Counted from the stretch's first letter, positions 12,196-25,489 are shown. The stretch is 64,000 nt of DNA from Conchocele bisecta (GCA_029237695.1 CM055271.1:85786208-85850207), one strand, 5' to 3'. Notes: generated by a model from the letters alone, not told the origin. Numbers and translations are program-made.

Positions 12196-15100
12196 TATAC
12201 CAGATGGCCGCGGCCTGCATGTCGCGCCTTGTGGTGAGGCATGGACTCTAAAAAAAAAGATATAGTATAACGAAAAACTTTAACCAAAAAACTTAACCAA
12301 AAACTTTAACCGGACACACGTACGTACGTACGTACGTACGCCAAAGTGCCGACTATATCGCGCTTTCCGCAAGCGGGCACGAAAAATAACTTTAACCAAA
12401 AACTTCAAAGTAATTTGACGTTGACATTGGGCACAGGGGCCACACGGGAGGGGGTAGAATGAAAATATAGATGATGATAAACACCCATGTGAAGTTTCAA
12501 GGTAATGGGCAAAGCAGTTGCAGAGATATATATAACGAAAAACTTTAACCAAAAAAAACAACCTAACCAAAACTTTAGCCAAAAAACTTAACCAAAAAAC
12601 TTAACCAAAAACTTTTAACCAAAAATAAAACAACCAAAAACTTCAAAGTAATTTGACCTTGACATTGGGTCACAGGCCGCACGGAGGGGGGGGTAGAATG
12701 AAAATATAGATGATTTGATAATCACCATGTGAAGTTTTAAGATAATGGGCAAAGCAGTTAAAAAACAGAGATATTAGATACCACGAAAAAACTTTAACCA
12801 AAAAACTTAACCAAAAAACTTAACCAAAAACTTCAAAGTAATTTGACCTTGACATAGGGCACAGGGCCGCACGGGAGGGGTTAGAATGAAAATATAGATT
12901 GATTGATAAAACACCCATGTGAAGATTTCAAGGTAATGGGCAAAGCAGTTGCAGAGATAGTATAACGAAAAACTTTAACCAAAAAAACTTAACCAAAAAA
13001 CTTTAGCCAAAAAACTTAACCAAAAAACTTAACCAAAAACTTTTAACCAAAAAACTTAACCAAAAACTTCAAAGTAATTTGACCAAAAATTGACATTGGG
13101 CACAGGGGGCCGCACGGGAGGGGGGTAGAATGAAAATATAGATGATGATAATCACCCATGTGAAGTTTTAAGATAATGGGCAAAGCAGTTGCAGAGATAT
13201 AGTATAACGAAAAACTTTAACCAAAAAACTTAACCAAAAAACAAAAAAATTTAACCAAAAAACTTAACAAAAAACTTAACCAAAAACTTTAACCAAAAAA
13301 CTTAACCAAAAACTTCAAAGTAATTTGACCTTGACATTGGGCACAGGGGCCGCACGGGAGGAGGGTAGAATGAAAATATAGATGATGATAAACACCCATG
13401 AGAAGTTTCAAGGTAATTGGCAAAGCAGTTGCAGAGATATAGTATAACGAAAAACTTTAACCAAAAAACGTAACCAAAAAACGTAACCAAAAACTTTAAC
13501 CAAAAAACTTAACCAAAAAACTTAACCAAAAAACTTAACCAAAAAACTTAAAAAACTTAACCAAAAAACTTAACCAAAAAACTTAACCAAAAACTTTAAC
13601 CAAAAAACTTAACCAAAAACTTTAACCAAAAAACTTAACCAAACAACTTAACCTAAAACTTTAACCGGACACACGTACGTACGCCAAAGTGCCGACTATA
13701 TTGCGCTTTCCGCAAGTGGGCGCGACAAAAACTTAACCAAAAAACTTAACCAAAAACTTTAACCAAAAACTTTAAAGTAATTTGACCTTGAAATTGGGAA
13801 CAGGGGCCGCACGGGAGGCGGGTAGAATGAAAATATAGATGATGATAAACACCCATGTGAAGTTTCAAGGTAATGGGCAAAGCAGTTGCAGAGATATAGT
13901 AAAAATAACAAAAAACTTTAACCAAAAAAACTTAACCAAAAAACTTACAAAAAACTTAACAAAAAACAAAAAATTAACCAAAAAACTTAACCAAAAAACT
14001 AAAAACTTTACTTTAACAAAGAACTTACCAAAAACTTCAAAGTAATTTGACCTTGACATTGGGCACAGGGGCTGCACGGTAGGGGGGTAGTAATGAAAAT
14101 ATAGATGATGATAAACACCCATGTGAAGTTTCAAGGTAATGGCAAAGCTGTTGCAGAGATATAGTATAGCGCAAAAACTTTAACCAAAAAACATAACCAA
14201 AAAACTTAACCAAAAACTTTAACAAAAAACTTATTAACCAAAAACTTCAAAGTAATTTGACCTTGACATTGGGCACAGAGGCCGCACGGGAGGGGGGTAG
14301 AATGAAAATATAGATGATGATAAACACCCATGTGAAGTTTCAAGGTAATGGGCAAAGCAGTTGCAGAGATATAGTATAACGAAAAACTTTAACCAAAAAA
14401 CTTAACCAAAAACTTTAACCAAACAACTTAACAAACAACTTAACCAAAAAACTTAACCAAAAACTTTAACCAAAAAATTAACCAAACACTTAACCAAAAA
14501 ACTTTAACCGGACACACGTACGTACGTACGTATGTACGCCAAAGTTGCCGACTATATCGCGCTTTCCGCAAGCGGGCGCGACAAAAACTTAACCAAAAAC
14601 TTCAACCGGACACACGTACGTACGCCAAAGTGACGACTATATTGCGCTTTCCGCAAGCGGGCGCGACAAAAACTTAACCAAAAAACTTAACCAAAAACTT
14701 TAACCAAAAAACTTAACCAAAAACTTCAAAGTAATTTGACCTTGACATTGGGCACAGGGGCCGCACGGGAGGCGGGTAGAATGAAAATATAGATGATGAT
14801 AAACACCCATGTGAAGTTTCAAGGTAATGGGCAAAGCAGTTGCAGAGATATAGTATAACAAAAAACTTTAACCAAAAAACTTAACCAAAAAACTTAACCA
14901 AAAACTTTAACCAAAAAACTTAACCAAAAAACTTAACCAAAAACTTTAACCAAAGAACTTAACCAAAAACTTCAAAGTAATTTGACGTTGACATTGGGCA
15001 CAGGGGTCGCACGGGAGGGGGGTAGAATGGAAATATAGATGATGATAAACACCCATGTGAAGTTTCAAGGTAATGGGCAAAGCAGTTGCAGAGATATAGT

Positions 15101-16540
15101 ATAATGAAAAACTTTAACAAAAAAACTTAACCAAAAAATTTAACCAAAAACTTTAACCAAAAAACTTAACCAAAAACTTCAGAGTAATTTGACCTTGACA
15201 TTGGGCACAGGGGCTGCACGGGAGGGGGGTAGAATGAAAATATAGATGATGATAAACACCCATGTGAAGTTTCAAGGTAATGGGCAAAGCAGTTGCAGAG
15301 ATATAGTATAACGAAAAACTTTAACCAAAAAACTTAACCAAAAACTTTAACGAAACAACTTAACCAAAAAACTTAACCAAAAACTTTAACCAAAAAACTT
15401 AACCAAAAACTTTAACCAAAGAACTTAACCAAAAAGTTTAACCAAAAAACTTAACCAAACAACTTAACCAAAAACTTTTAACCAAAAAACTTAACCAAAA
15501 ACTTAACCAAAAACTTTAACCAAAAAACTTAACCAAAAAACTTGACCAAAAACTTTAACCAAAAAACTTAACCAAAACCTTTAACCAAACAACTTAACCA
15601 AACAACTTAACCAAAAACTTTAACCGGACACACGTACGTACGCCAAAGTGCCGACTATATTGCGCTTTCCGCAAGCGGGCGCGACAAAAACTTAACCAAA
15701 AAACTTAACCAAAAACTTTAACCAAAAAACTTAACCAAAAAACTTAACCAAAAACTTTAACAAAAAACCAAAGAACTTAACCAAAAACTTCAAAGTAATT
15801 TGACCTTGACATTGGGCACAGGGGCCGCACGGGAGGGGGGGGGTAGAATGAAAATATAGATGATGATAAACACCCATGTGAAGATTTCAAGGTAATGGCA
15901 AAGCAGTTGCAGAGATATAGTATAAACGAAAAACTTTAACCAAAAATCTTAACCAAAAACTTAACCAACCAAAAACTTCAAAGTAATTTGACCTTGACAT
16001 TGGGCACAGGGGCCGCACGGGAGGGGGGGGTGAATGAAAATATATGATGATGATAAACACCCATGTGAAGTTTCAAGGTAATGGGCAAAGCAGTTGCAGA
16101 GATATAGTATAACAAAAAACTTTAACCAAAAAACTTAACCAAAAAACTTGACCAAAAACTTTAACCAAAAAACTTAACCAAAAACTTTAACCAAAGAACT
16201 TAACCAAAAACTTCAAAGTAATTTGACCTTGAAATTGGGCACAGGGGCCGCACGGGAGGGGGGTAGAATGAAAATATAGATGATGATAAACACCCATGTG
16301 AAGTTTGAAGGTAATTGGAAAAGCAGTTGCAGAGATATAGTATAACGAAAAACTTTAACCAAAAAACTTAACCAAAAAACTTAACCAAAAACTTTAACCA
16401 AAAAGTTTAACCAAAAAACTTCCAAAAAGTTTATGACTTAACCAAACAACTTAACCAAAAACTTTAACCGGACACACCTACGTACGTACGTACGCCAAAG
16501 TGCCGACTATATCGCGCTTTCCGCAAGCGGGCGCGACAAT
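12196..16540. repeat. Compound array: 'aaccaaaaactt' microsatellite in ~350-bp units
   Basis: Begins 'agatggccgcggcctgcatg' and is built of units with 'tttgaccttgacattgggca', 'caggggccgcacgggagg', 'agatgatgataaacacccat', 'gaagtttcaaggtaatgggc', 'aaagcagttgcagagatata' and a run of 12-13-bp 'aaccaaaaactt' repeats of variable length. Some units also include 'ggacacacgtacgtacg' and 'gcgctttccgcaagcgggcg'. It interrupts the splice-donor satellite, whose units resume at 16541 with the same 'aacgatgagatataaattgg' variant present at about 11917. No coding content. Confidence 0.9.
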
Positions 16541-17204
16541 AACGATGAGATATAAATTGGACTTACCACCCCACTGTCGAGATATATAACCTGGACTTAC
16601 CAACCCACATTCAAGATATAAAACGAGGAGATATAAATTGGACTTACGAACCCATAGTCGAGATATATAACTTAGACCGACCAACACTGTCGAGATATAT
16701 AACCTGGACTTAACAACCCAGTCAGAATATATAACCTGGACTTACCAACCCACAGTCGAGATATATAACCTGGATTTACCAACCCAGTTAATATATATAA
16801 CGTGGACTTACCAACCCACATTCAAGATATATAACGAGGCGATATAAATTGGACTTACTAACCCAGTCGAGATATATAACATGGACTTACCAACACACAG
16901 TCAGGATATCTATAGTCGAGGTATATAACATGGACTTATCAACCCACAGTCGTGGTACGTAACATGGACTTACCAACCCACAGTAGAGATATATAACGTG
17001 GACTTACCAACCCACAGTCCAGATATATAACCTGGACTTACCAACCCACATTCGAGAAAATAAAAGGAGATATAAATTGGACTTACCAACCCACAGTCGA
17101 GATATATAACATGGACTTACCAACCCACAGTCAAGATGTATAACTTGGACTTACCAACCCACAGTCGAGATATTACCCACAGTCAAGATATAACTTGGAC
17201 TTAC
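16541..17204 (-). repeat. Splice-donor satellite, exon-proximal block
   Basis: About twenty further units of the same ~34-bp repeat, running directly into the donor of exon 5 at 17204/17205. The unit next to the exon ('cccacagtcaagatataact') is continuous with the real intron start, so the array begins at the authentic splice site. Confidence 0.9.
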
Positions 17205-17270
17205 CGATCCACAGCCGGCTGGACACTGGATCATCTGGGTCGGACACTGACTGTCAATGTGCTGCTGCAT
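17205..17270 (-). CDS. TRAF-like gene, exon 5 (zinc finger)
   Basis: A 66-nt exon. On the minus strand the acceptor 'tttctgccaacaacag' precedes MQQHIDSQCPTQMIQCPAGC, and the donor is GGATCG|GTAAGTCC; both ends are phase 0. It encodes residues 146-167 of the assembled protein. H149 and C154 close the zinc finger opened by C133/C136 in exon 4, and C161/C165 open the next, closed by H176 in exon 6: the C-x2-3-C-x10-12-H-x4-C pattern of TRAF-type zinc fingers. Its donor junction is the source of, or was copied by, the flanking satellite. Too short to stand alone; the assignment rests on the fit with its neighbours. Confidence 0.85.
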
Positions 17271-18455
17271 CTGTTGTTGGCAGAAATAATCAAATTGATT
17301 AATGATTATCCAGGAACGTGTGGATCACCCCTCCGACATGGTTGGTGACTGTTTGACATGTGAGTTTCTTAACCCTTTCAACACTACAACCCTCTATGGT
17401 GGTATTGGCAAACAGTGTAAATTCAGATGAGCCGGCTCGTGATGAGCCGTCTCATCAGGATCTGCACTTTTTGCAAGTAATTTTCATATTTCTTAGAGAA
17501 ACAACACACCTTTTCATATATGGCAAGTCTGATAACAATTTTGTGACGATTGGATAAGTTGGGAATTTGACATATCAAAATCCATTCCAGTTATTTAGGG
17601 GCGGTGAACACACCTGTAATATAGTCACTGCCATCTCAATGTTGTAATACTCTATAACTATATTTATGAGGGGTGATCTATAATTTCCTGGACCACTCCT
17701 TGTACATATAGAAAATAGACATGTCAATGTCGTACGTAATGTTTTGATGAGGAAAATAAATAAGATGCCCAACTGAACCCGAGTCGCTCACTTGGGAAAA
17801 ATTGCACAAGAGCGATCGCCTTGTCGATACCTTCGATTTGATATATAACATGACAATATTTGGTCAAAAATTACATTTGACACCCCAACCACTGGGTGGT
17901 TCATGAGAAGATGATTTTTTCAGCTATTTTTACCCAGCGGCCATATTGAGATATGCGACAACCTAGCAAAAATTGCATCAAAGCGATCTTGGTTGACATA
18001 AATCATCCGATTTCTACAAAATTGCACCGAGTGAACCTCTCTACGATACCTTCAATTTGATATATGGCATGAACATATTTGATCAACAAGAGACGAGGCA
18101 AAGCCACGAAGGCCGGGTTTTATTCAAGTCATAGACAATTGGATAACAGATAATTGGCTATTAATAATATTATGACCACGATTGAAAGTCACAACTAAGA
18201 TGGCAAAAGAAGCCAAAAAACTAAGTGTTGAAAATTACTACGTCAATTACTTGGGAAAAATAGGTCAAGGGAAAAAAAGATCCCATGTTGGATAGTGGTA
18301 CTGGTGGGCACCCATTTGTTATGAAGTTGTGCAAGTATGGTGGTATATTAACAGAGAAATGGACCTAAACACAACAAGAAACGAGGCAAAGCCACGAAGG
18401 CCAGGTTTTTTCCAAGCATAGACACTTGGATAACATAATTATACCCACTTTTTGT
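17271..18455. repeat. Intronic dispersed repeats, no gene
   Basis: Contains a 'ttaaccctttcaacactaca' dispersed-repeat copy at about 17370-17520 (related copy at 44503), and two copies of 'gaggcaaagccacgaaggcc' near 18090 and 18380. Nothing coding is supported. Confidence 0.5.
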
Positions 18456-19620
18456 AGACTAGATGGCCGTGGCCTGCATGTCACGCCTTGGGGCGAGGCA
18501 TGGACACTAAAAAAAATAGATATAGTAGATGGAAAAACTTTAACCAAAAAACTTTAATCGGACACACGGACGAACGGACGGACGTATGCCAAAATGCCGA
18601 CGATATCGTGCTTTCCGCAAGCAGGTGCGACAATGATGATAAACACCCATGTGAAGTATCAAGGTATTGGGTGAAGCAGTTGCAGAGATATAGTACACGA
18701 AAAAACTTTAACAAAAAAATTCAAAGTAATTTGAACTTGACATAGGGCACAGGATCGCGCTTTCCGCAAGCAGGTGCGACAATGATGATAAACACCCATG
18801 TGAAGTATCAAGGTATTGGGTGAAGCAGTTGCAGAGATACAGAACACGAAAAAACTTTAACAAAAAAATTCAAAATAATTTGACCTTGACATTGGGCACA
18901 GGATCGCGTTTTCCGCAAGCAGGTGCAACAATGATGATAAACACCCATGTGAAGTATCAAGGTATTGGGTGAAGCAGTTGCAGAGATATAGTACACGAAA
19001 AAAGTTTAACAAAAAAATTCAAAGTAATTTGACCTTGACATTGGGCACAGGATCGCGCTTTCCGCAAGCAGGTGCGACAATGATGATAAACACCCATGTG
19101 AAGTATCAAGGTATTGGGTGAAGCAGTTGCAGAGATACAGTACACAAAAAAACTTTAACAAAAAAAATCAAAGTAATTTGACCTTGACATTGGGCACAGG
19201 ATCGCGCTTTCCGCAAGCAGGTGCGACAATGATGATAAACACCCATGTGAAGTATCAAGGTATTGGGGTGAAGCAGTTGCAGAGATATAGTACACGAAAA
19301 AACTTTAACAAAAAAATTCAAAGTAATTTGACCTTGACATTGGGCACAGGATCGCGCTTTCCGCAAGCAGGTGCGACAATGATGATAAACACCCATGTGA
19401 AGTATCAAGGTATTGGGTGAAGCAGTTGCAGAGATATAGTACACGAAAAAACTTTAACAAAAAAATTCAAAGTAATTTGACCTTGACATTGGGCACAGGG
19501 CCGCACGGTTCGGGGTTAGAATGAATATATGGATGATGATAAACACCCATGTGAAGTTTCAAGGTAATGGGCAAAGCAGTTGCAGAGATATAGTATAACG
19601 AAAAAGTTTTAACCAAAAAA
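18456..19620. repeat. 149-bp tandem array (6 copies)
   Basis: Starts with 'agatggccgtggcctgcatg'. Then about six copies of a 149-bp unit containing 'gcgctttccgcaagcaggtg', 'acacccatgtgaagtatcaa', 'tgaagcagttgcagagatat' and 'tgaccttgacattgggcaca'. Identically placed open frames recur every 149 bp (18659, 18808, 18957, 19106). A homogenised derivative of the family at 12.2-16.5 kb. Confidence 0.9.
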
Positions 19621-20575
19621 CTTTAACCAGACGTACGTTAAAAAGTTAACGTTGAAAATGGCTAAGTCAATTACGTAGAAATAATAGGTGAAGGTAAAAA
19701 AAATGGTCACATGTTGGATAGTTGTATGTGGTAGGCACCCTTGGTTATGAAGCTGTGAAAGTTTGGTGGTCCTAGGTGGTACAGTACCAAAGAAATGGAC
19801 TTAAACACGAAAACTTAACATTGTAAACGCGAAAACTTAACATTGAAAATGGCTAAGTCGACTGCGCGGAAAAAATGGGTGAAGTTAAAAAAAAGAGTAA
19901 CATGTTGGATAGTGATATGTGGTGGGTACCCCTTGATTATGAAGCTGTGAAAGTTTGGTGGTCCTAGGTGGTACAGTACCAAAGAAATGGACTTAAACAC
20001 GAAAACTTAACATTGATTGTGGACGCCGCCCGCCCGCCGCCCGCCCGGCTTTCGCCAATCCAATAGCCTGGATTTTTTTTCAAAAAACCTGGCTAAAAAC
20101 TTAACATTGAAAATGGCTAAGTCTATTACGCGGAAAAAAATTAGGTCAAGGTTGGATAGTGGTATGTGATGGGCACCCGTTGGTTATGAAGTTGTGCAAT
20201 TATGGTGGTCCTAGGTGGTACAGTAACAGAGAAATTAACAAAACACGAAAACTTAACATTGGATTTGGAAGAGCCTGCCCGTCCGCCCGCTTTCGCCAAT
20301 TCAATAGCCGGGATTTTTTCCAACCAATTTTTTATCCTGTGGTCATCATTTTAACAAATCTGAAAGCATTGAGTATCGACCATTCCTGCAAAGTTTTGTC
20401 TAGATCGGTCTGGCGATTCATATTTTAACAATTTGACCTACTTTTCTACGGTGGCCATATTGGGTTATGCGACGACCTCATTTTAACAAATCTGAAGACC
20501 TCACCCATAGATCATCCCTGTGAAGTTTCCAACATCGATCGGCCTAGCAGTTCAGTAGCCTATTTCACCAACATT
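19621..20575. repeat. Diverged tandem of 'cttaacattgaaaatggcta' units
   Basis: The block 'gaaaatggctaagtc' followed by 'atgttggatagt', 'gggcaccc.tggttatgaag' and 'gtggtcctaggtggtacagt' recurs about every 170-250 bp (near 19650, 19845, 20105), ending in short CCGCCC-rich runs near 20028 and 20280. No gene. Confidence 0.6.
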
Positions 20576-20576
20576 G

Positions 20577-21078
20577 CAAAGTATACTTATCTGGCAAAGC
20601 ATACTTTGAGGGAGTAACCATTTATTTTTCCCGAAATGCATTATGTCATATAGAACTAACGACTGCATATATTTGAGGATTAAAAGTATGCAGAATTATT
20701 ATACTGAATTTATTACATTATCACAGCCATTTTGGCTGTGATAATATAAATTCAAATTCAGTATAATAAAAAAATTATAAATTTATCCTAAAATTGAAAA
20801 TTTCTCCCTCAAAGTATACTTTTCTAGCAAAGTATACTTTGAGGGAGTAATCATTTAGTTTTCCCAAAATGCATTATTTCATACAGAACTAACTACTGCA
20901 TATATTTGATGATTAAAAGTATGCAGAATTATTATACTGAATTTATTACAATATCACAGCCAATTTTTGTGATAATGTAATAAATTCAGTATAATAAAAA
21001 TTAATAAATTTATCTTAAAATTTAAAATTTCTCCCTCAAAGTATACTTTGCTAGAAAAGTATACTTTGCTATGTTGGT
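20577..21078. mobile_element. Two tandem copies of a palindromic MITE
   Basis: Two ~245-bp copies, each opening with 'aaagtatactttgagggagt' and closing with 'ctccctcaaagtatactt', so each has inverted ends. Inside each is a second palindrome, 'attatactgaatttattaca' mirrored by 'ttcagtataat'. The copies share one terminal repeat at about 20810-20840. No ORF, so non-autonomous. Confidence 0.8.
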
Positions 21079-21291
21079 GAAATAGGCTACAGAGCTCCAG
21101 ATAAGTGACATATTTTATGCACTTATTTGAGCTGAATACGCATTGATTACCAAAAGTAGGAGTACAAAATACTCACAGCAATGTGAAAATATGCATTGAT
21201 TTTCAAATCGAGTAGTAGAAATACTGTAATAAAGTTGAAAATGTACTTAGTTGAGCTGCAAAAAGCAAACACTGGTTTGTGCAGCTTATAG

Positions 21292-21405
21292 AGAATAGTA
21301 GGTTAGTGCCGTGAATGGGAAAAAATATCTGGCGAGGCTTAGGAAACTGGATTTCCATGCCGAGCCAGATATTTTTTCCCATGCACGCCACTAACCTACT
21401 ATTCT
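21292..21405. repeat. Foldback hairpin, ~42-bp arms
   Basis: 21292-21333 ('agaatagtaggttagtgccg' and onward) is complementary to 21362-21405, loop about 28 bp. Unrelated in sequence to the hairpins at 5001, 26066 and 29795. The rest of 21079-22637 contains no recognisable gene. Confidence 0.8.
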
Positions 21406-22637
21406 ATTTATCCCGTCAACATTCTAAAACAGCATTTAAATCAACTTAATTTAGTTAATTTAGCCTTCAAAAGCGAGATAAGTTAGAACCGAATTACATC
21501 AAACACTCATTGGCGCACAGAACATAGTTCGATAAAGTATGGTTGTAAAATTCGTTAATCAACAGTCATGACAGTAAATTGATCAATAATTGTTTTAGAC
21601 TTTAGGAACTTTACACATCGAAATATTTCACGAATAATCTTAAAATGTTACAACGATTTTCTTTCTGTTCTTTTCACCGTTCTTGGAAATGAAAAAAAAA
21701 CAAGATCATGAAGATGGCAGCTTTACGATTTAATCCTATTTAGAATGGCCACCTATCCATCCCGAATTAACCATTAAAACATGTACTTCAGGCAGGTTCA
21801 ACAGATAAATGTTCTGTTAATACTTTATATGTTGTCACCGACAATGTAAAATTACAGCTTCTTTTCAACGAAATACACTCTCAAAATTCACCAGACCCAT
21901 CCATTTCCATTTGTGACAGATTCTGCAACGATTGCGATCATTTTGTTTCGTTTATTTCCTTACCTGATTGGAATCACTGGGAGCAGCCATTTTTATTTTA
22001 AATGACGTAGTAGACTTATTGACGTAAATATAAGTATGACGTCAGTCATGTCTGAATGACGCACGGAATGGGTAAGAGAGCAAATGCAATTGGAAGTTGA
22101 GGGTCGTAATGGTAATGGATTTGACATTCAGAAAATGGCATGCACTTAATTTTTATTTTCTGGCGATATTGTTTTTATTTGCCAAATTTAACCCTCACAC
22201 TGTAAACAGTTCCATTTCCATCAGACTATTCAGTCAACTCAAGAAGTATACTGGGGAAAGTAGTCACCAACACGAATGACGCGTATGAATTGTGATTAGG
22301 TCATATTGACAGGATATCAAATATGTTTCACGGCACCTTGTTTCACGGCACATAGGCACTGCGTTGACGGGATAAAACTAAGTACATTTTCAACTGTATT
22401 ACAGTATAAATAAGTGAATAAGTAATAATACACTCACATAAGTGAATGTGTAAATTTATGTTGATCATTTGTTCCCTAGTAAATAATGAAGAAAATCAAT
22501 AATCCATTTATAAATATAAAATACGCATTCGATTTGAAATCAGGGGGTACAATACTCTTTAGACACAAAGCTTATCTGGAGCTCTGGAGACACCAAGGAA
22601 ACTAGAGAGATTTAGCTGTCGGCAAAAACTATCCCAC

Positions 22638-22712
22638 CTGGTCTCTAGGGATTTTATCTCTTCCACAACCGTCACACTTCATTGGATGTTTGGGGCACAC
22701 TTTTGAATGGCT
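22638..22712 (-). CDS. TRAF-like gene, exon 4 (zinc finger)
   Basis: A 75-nt exon. On the minus strand the acceptor 'cttatattttcag' precedes SHSKVCPKHPMKCDGCGRDK then IPRDQ, with donor CAG|GTGGGA; both ends are phase 0. Residues 121-145 of the assembled protein. H122 and C126 close the finger opened by C103/C108 in exon 3; C133/C136 open the next one. The 'CPKHPMKCDGCGRDKIPRDQ' block is very like the fourth zinc-finger region of TRAF2-type proteins (CPKFPLTCDGCGKKKIPRE). This is the most diagnostic single exon of the gene. Confidence 0.88.
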
Positions 22713-23284
22713 CTGAAAATATAAGTTACAGTTGGGCATGATGGCCATATCCGCCATAATTCTATGTGACTTGATGCTTGCGTGCTGATGACATTACAAC
22801 TTATATTCATGTTATTTCATTCGTCATTTGTATTGTATTACATTTGAAATCTGCTTGTTGTAATTGTATTTGTCTTTCTTACATGTCCATTCTGCTGATT
22901 GCTTTGTTAATTCGTCTTATTTACATTACAATTATTGATACGTCCTTATTCGTGTCCCTGTTTTATTGCACTAAGCATTTGCAATAGAAAGTAAGAACAA
23001 AGCACTTAGCACTTTCAATAAGGCCGAAAGTAGAAAGGACAAAGCCGCAGGAAGTTAGCATCAAGCTACAGTCCGAAAGCGGAAGGCCACAAGCAGAAAG
23101 CATCAAGCTACAAGCAGAATGATGCAAGCAATATATGGGTTAGTAGTGCGTCATTATGACGTCAGATGGCACTGCTGTCCGCTCAAGTAATTCTCCCTCT
23201 AATAAATTATAGTCCGACATCTGATTGGCTGTTCAAATCACACCTCCAATGCCGGTGTTGATGCAAGATTTCACCAACAAATTA

Positions 23285-23495
23285 TCTCAGCATAGGTTAG
23301 AAGACACCAAATAGTTTTACTATATACTTTAACCTAATCCCATCCAATAAGGCCAGTCTCTCCTACTTTCACTATTCGTATGGATGTTGTGGGACCTACT
23401 TGTACATGACCTGCAGCCGGTCTGTACTGGTTCTGTATGAATTAAACAATAGGTTAACTTATTCCTAAGAAAGAAAAATCCAACCTCGTCATGTC
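23285..23495 (+). repeat. Dispersed repeat, copy 1 ('ctcctactttcactattcg')
   Basis: Contains 'accaaatagttttactatat', 'ggccagtctctcctactttc', 'tattcgtatggatgttgtgg' and 'ctgtactggttctgtatgaa'. An inverted copy lies at 36618-36835 and partial copies at 23960-24060 and 25066-25170. No ORF. Between 22990 and 23130 is a degenerate 'aagcatcaagctacaagcag' microrepeat. Confidence 0.7.
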
Positions 23496-24715
23496 CTCCA
23501 ATATTGTTTACATTTTTTATTGGCCACGGAAAGTCTGTTTACATCACATGACCAACACCCCCACATGTACCTCAAGTGAAACTGGTTAGTAATGGATCAA
23601 GATTTGCAAGCAAACTGTGTCAGTGACCTCAAAACACCCGCACGATTTTGTTCATACTGGACTACTATTACCCCCTTGACGATTTCGCACCATTTATTAT
23701 TCTCTAATCTATATTAACAAAATTGTATACGTATGTATGGTGTTTTACTTACTAATGTGTTTTATACATACACGTATCCTCATAATTAAATTACATATGT
23801 ACGTAATTGAAAACCATCACATTTTTATAGTAAGTTACACATATGGTAACTTACACAGGTTGACTGTCAAACTGGCCCGTTACGGATGCAAACCAATAAC
23901 CGTCACGGATCAGACTAAGGTGGCACACCACCATTGATTTTCTCTAAAACACTAACCCGTTACCACATATTTTGCTATTCTCTGCTACTTTCATTTTTCT
24001 TATGGATGTTGTGGGACCTATTTTCCAATAACCTGCACTTATTCTGCTCTGGATCTTGACTAATTAAAATATATATTTAATTATTGTTGAAGCTGTGGTC
24101 CTATCTAGTAGGTACACATTTTTCTTTATGGAAATTAAATAAGTGTATAATTGCAACTAGTCCACCACTTTTAAAAATTACGAGTGCCAGCTACACAGAT
24201 ATACTTATTTAGTAATCTTTAATGTACTCATAGAGACTCGCGGTGGTATCAAGCTAGTTCCATATGCAAATGATGCAGTATTTTTAAATTATTTATATCA
24301 ACTAAATGCTGAATAAATATTTGTATCGACATATCATAAAGTATGATATTGCACATCAAAAAATAAATAAATGGAATAAATAGTTGCTTCCGTTATCATG
24401 TTAAGGAAACACGCCCCCGATATCAAACTGGCATTTCGCGTTTGATGTAAAAAGTATAATAATTGTCAATTAGTACGTCTGGTAGTGGTAAATCAATGTT
24501 CATTATGCCAGAAAAATGTAAGATTGAAAGAATAAAGAAAAACATGTCTCCCTATATTATAGCCTGGCATGAAGCACTCTAGGTTTAAGGTTAGAGAAAT
24601 TGACACCAGTTTCAGCATATTTGAAGCATTTAAAAGAAAACACTGAGCCTGTTGGTCACGAGATGTAAACAGAGTTTCCGTGGCCAAATAATGTAAACAA
24701 TATTGGGGGACATGC

Positions 24716-25056
24716 ATGGGCGGATTCAGGGGGGGAGGGGTGGGCGAACCCGGCGCGCGCCCCCCCCCCCCCACCCCCCCCCCCCCCCCCCCCCTAAATT
24801 CGCCGAGTTTTACAAGTTACAAGGCACGTTTCTATGTTCGCGTTGTGAATTTATTGTTTATTGGGGGGTGCAGCCAATGCGCAATAAACGCGGGGCAGCA
24901 GCAGCAGCAGCAGCAGCAGCAGTATCACCTGACAACATCCACAACAACAACAACCTGAACTACAATCCTACGCTCGTTCGATAATATAGTTAAGTATTGC
25001 AAAATAGTTACACGCCCCCCCCCCCCCCCAACCCGAAATCCTGGATCCGCGCCTGA
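24716..25056 (+). mobile_element. C-rich non-autonomous element with (CAG)n
   Basis: Opens with 'gggcggattcaggggggg' and closes with 'aaatcctggatccgcgcctg', the reverse complement of the opening sense (CGGATCCAGGATTT / GCGGATTCAGG). Inside are a run of over 30 C/A-interrupted cytosines at 24761-24794, nine CAG triplets at 24897-24923, a CAA run, and a second C run at 25015-25029. The apparent proline- and glutamine-rich ORFs are low-complexity artefacts. Confidence 0.6.
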
Positions 25057-25489
25057 CATGAATAGGTTGGTCTCACAACATCCATACGAATAGTGAAAGT
25101 AGGAAAGACTGGCTGGGATTCGGTTAAATTATACAGTAAAACTATTTGGTGTCTTTTAACCTAAACATGGCGCAACAGAAAAGGCGGCATCAATCTACAT
25201 CAACACCGTTAGGGACATGGAACCAATTTAGAGAGCAACGCATTGTAGGACAGGTACCAGCATATTAAATACTTTTAGGGATAACTATTTTAAGTTTTAG
25301 CAGCGCACCTGGCGTCATAATGGTTGTTCCCAAATTACTGTTGCAATTGTTGTTGTCAAGGGGCGTGGCTTAGCGAGCATAGCAAAACAGCGATGCAATA
25401 ATCAATAATGGAACTCGGGATGTCACTACCAGTGAAACATCATGCTACTTAGAATGTAATCAACACACAACGCATTGAAACAGTACGAA

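Noticed and set aside
12196..16540. CRISPR-like array because of regular short repeats
   Set aside because: Units are 12-13-bp low-complexity A-rich repeats within larger tandem blocks, with no unique spacers, in a eukaryotic genome.
24703..24984. Proline/alanine/glutamine-rich proteins
   Set aside because: Homopolymer C and CAG runs give such frames on several strands; element ends show it is a repeat.
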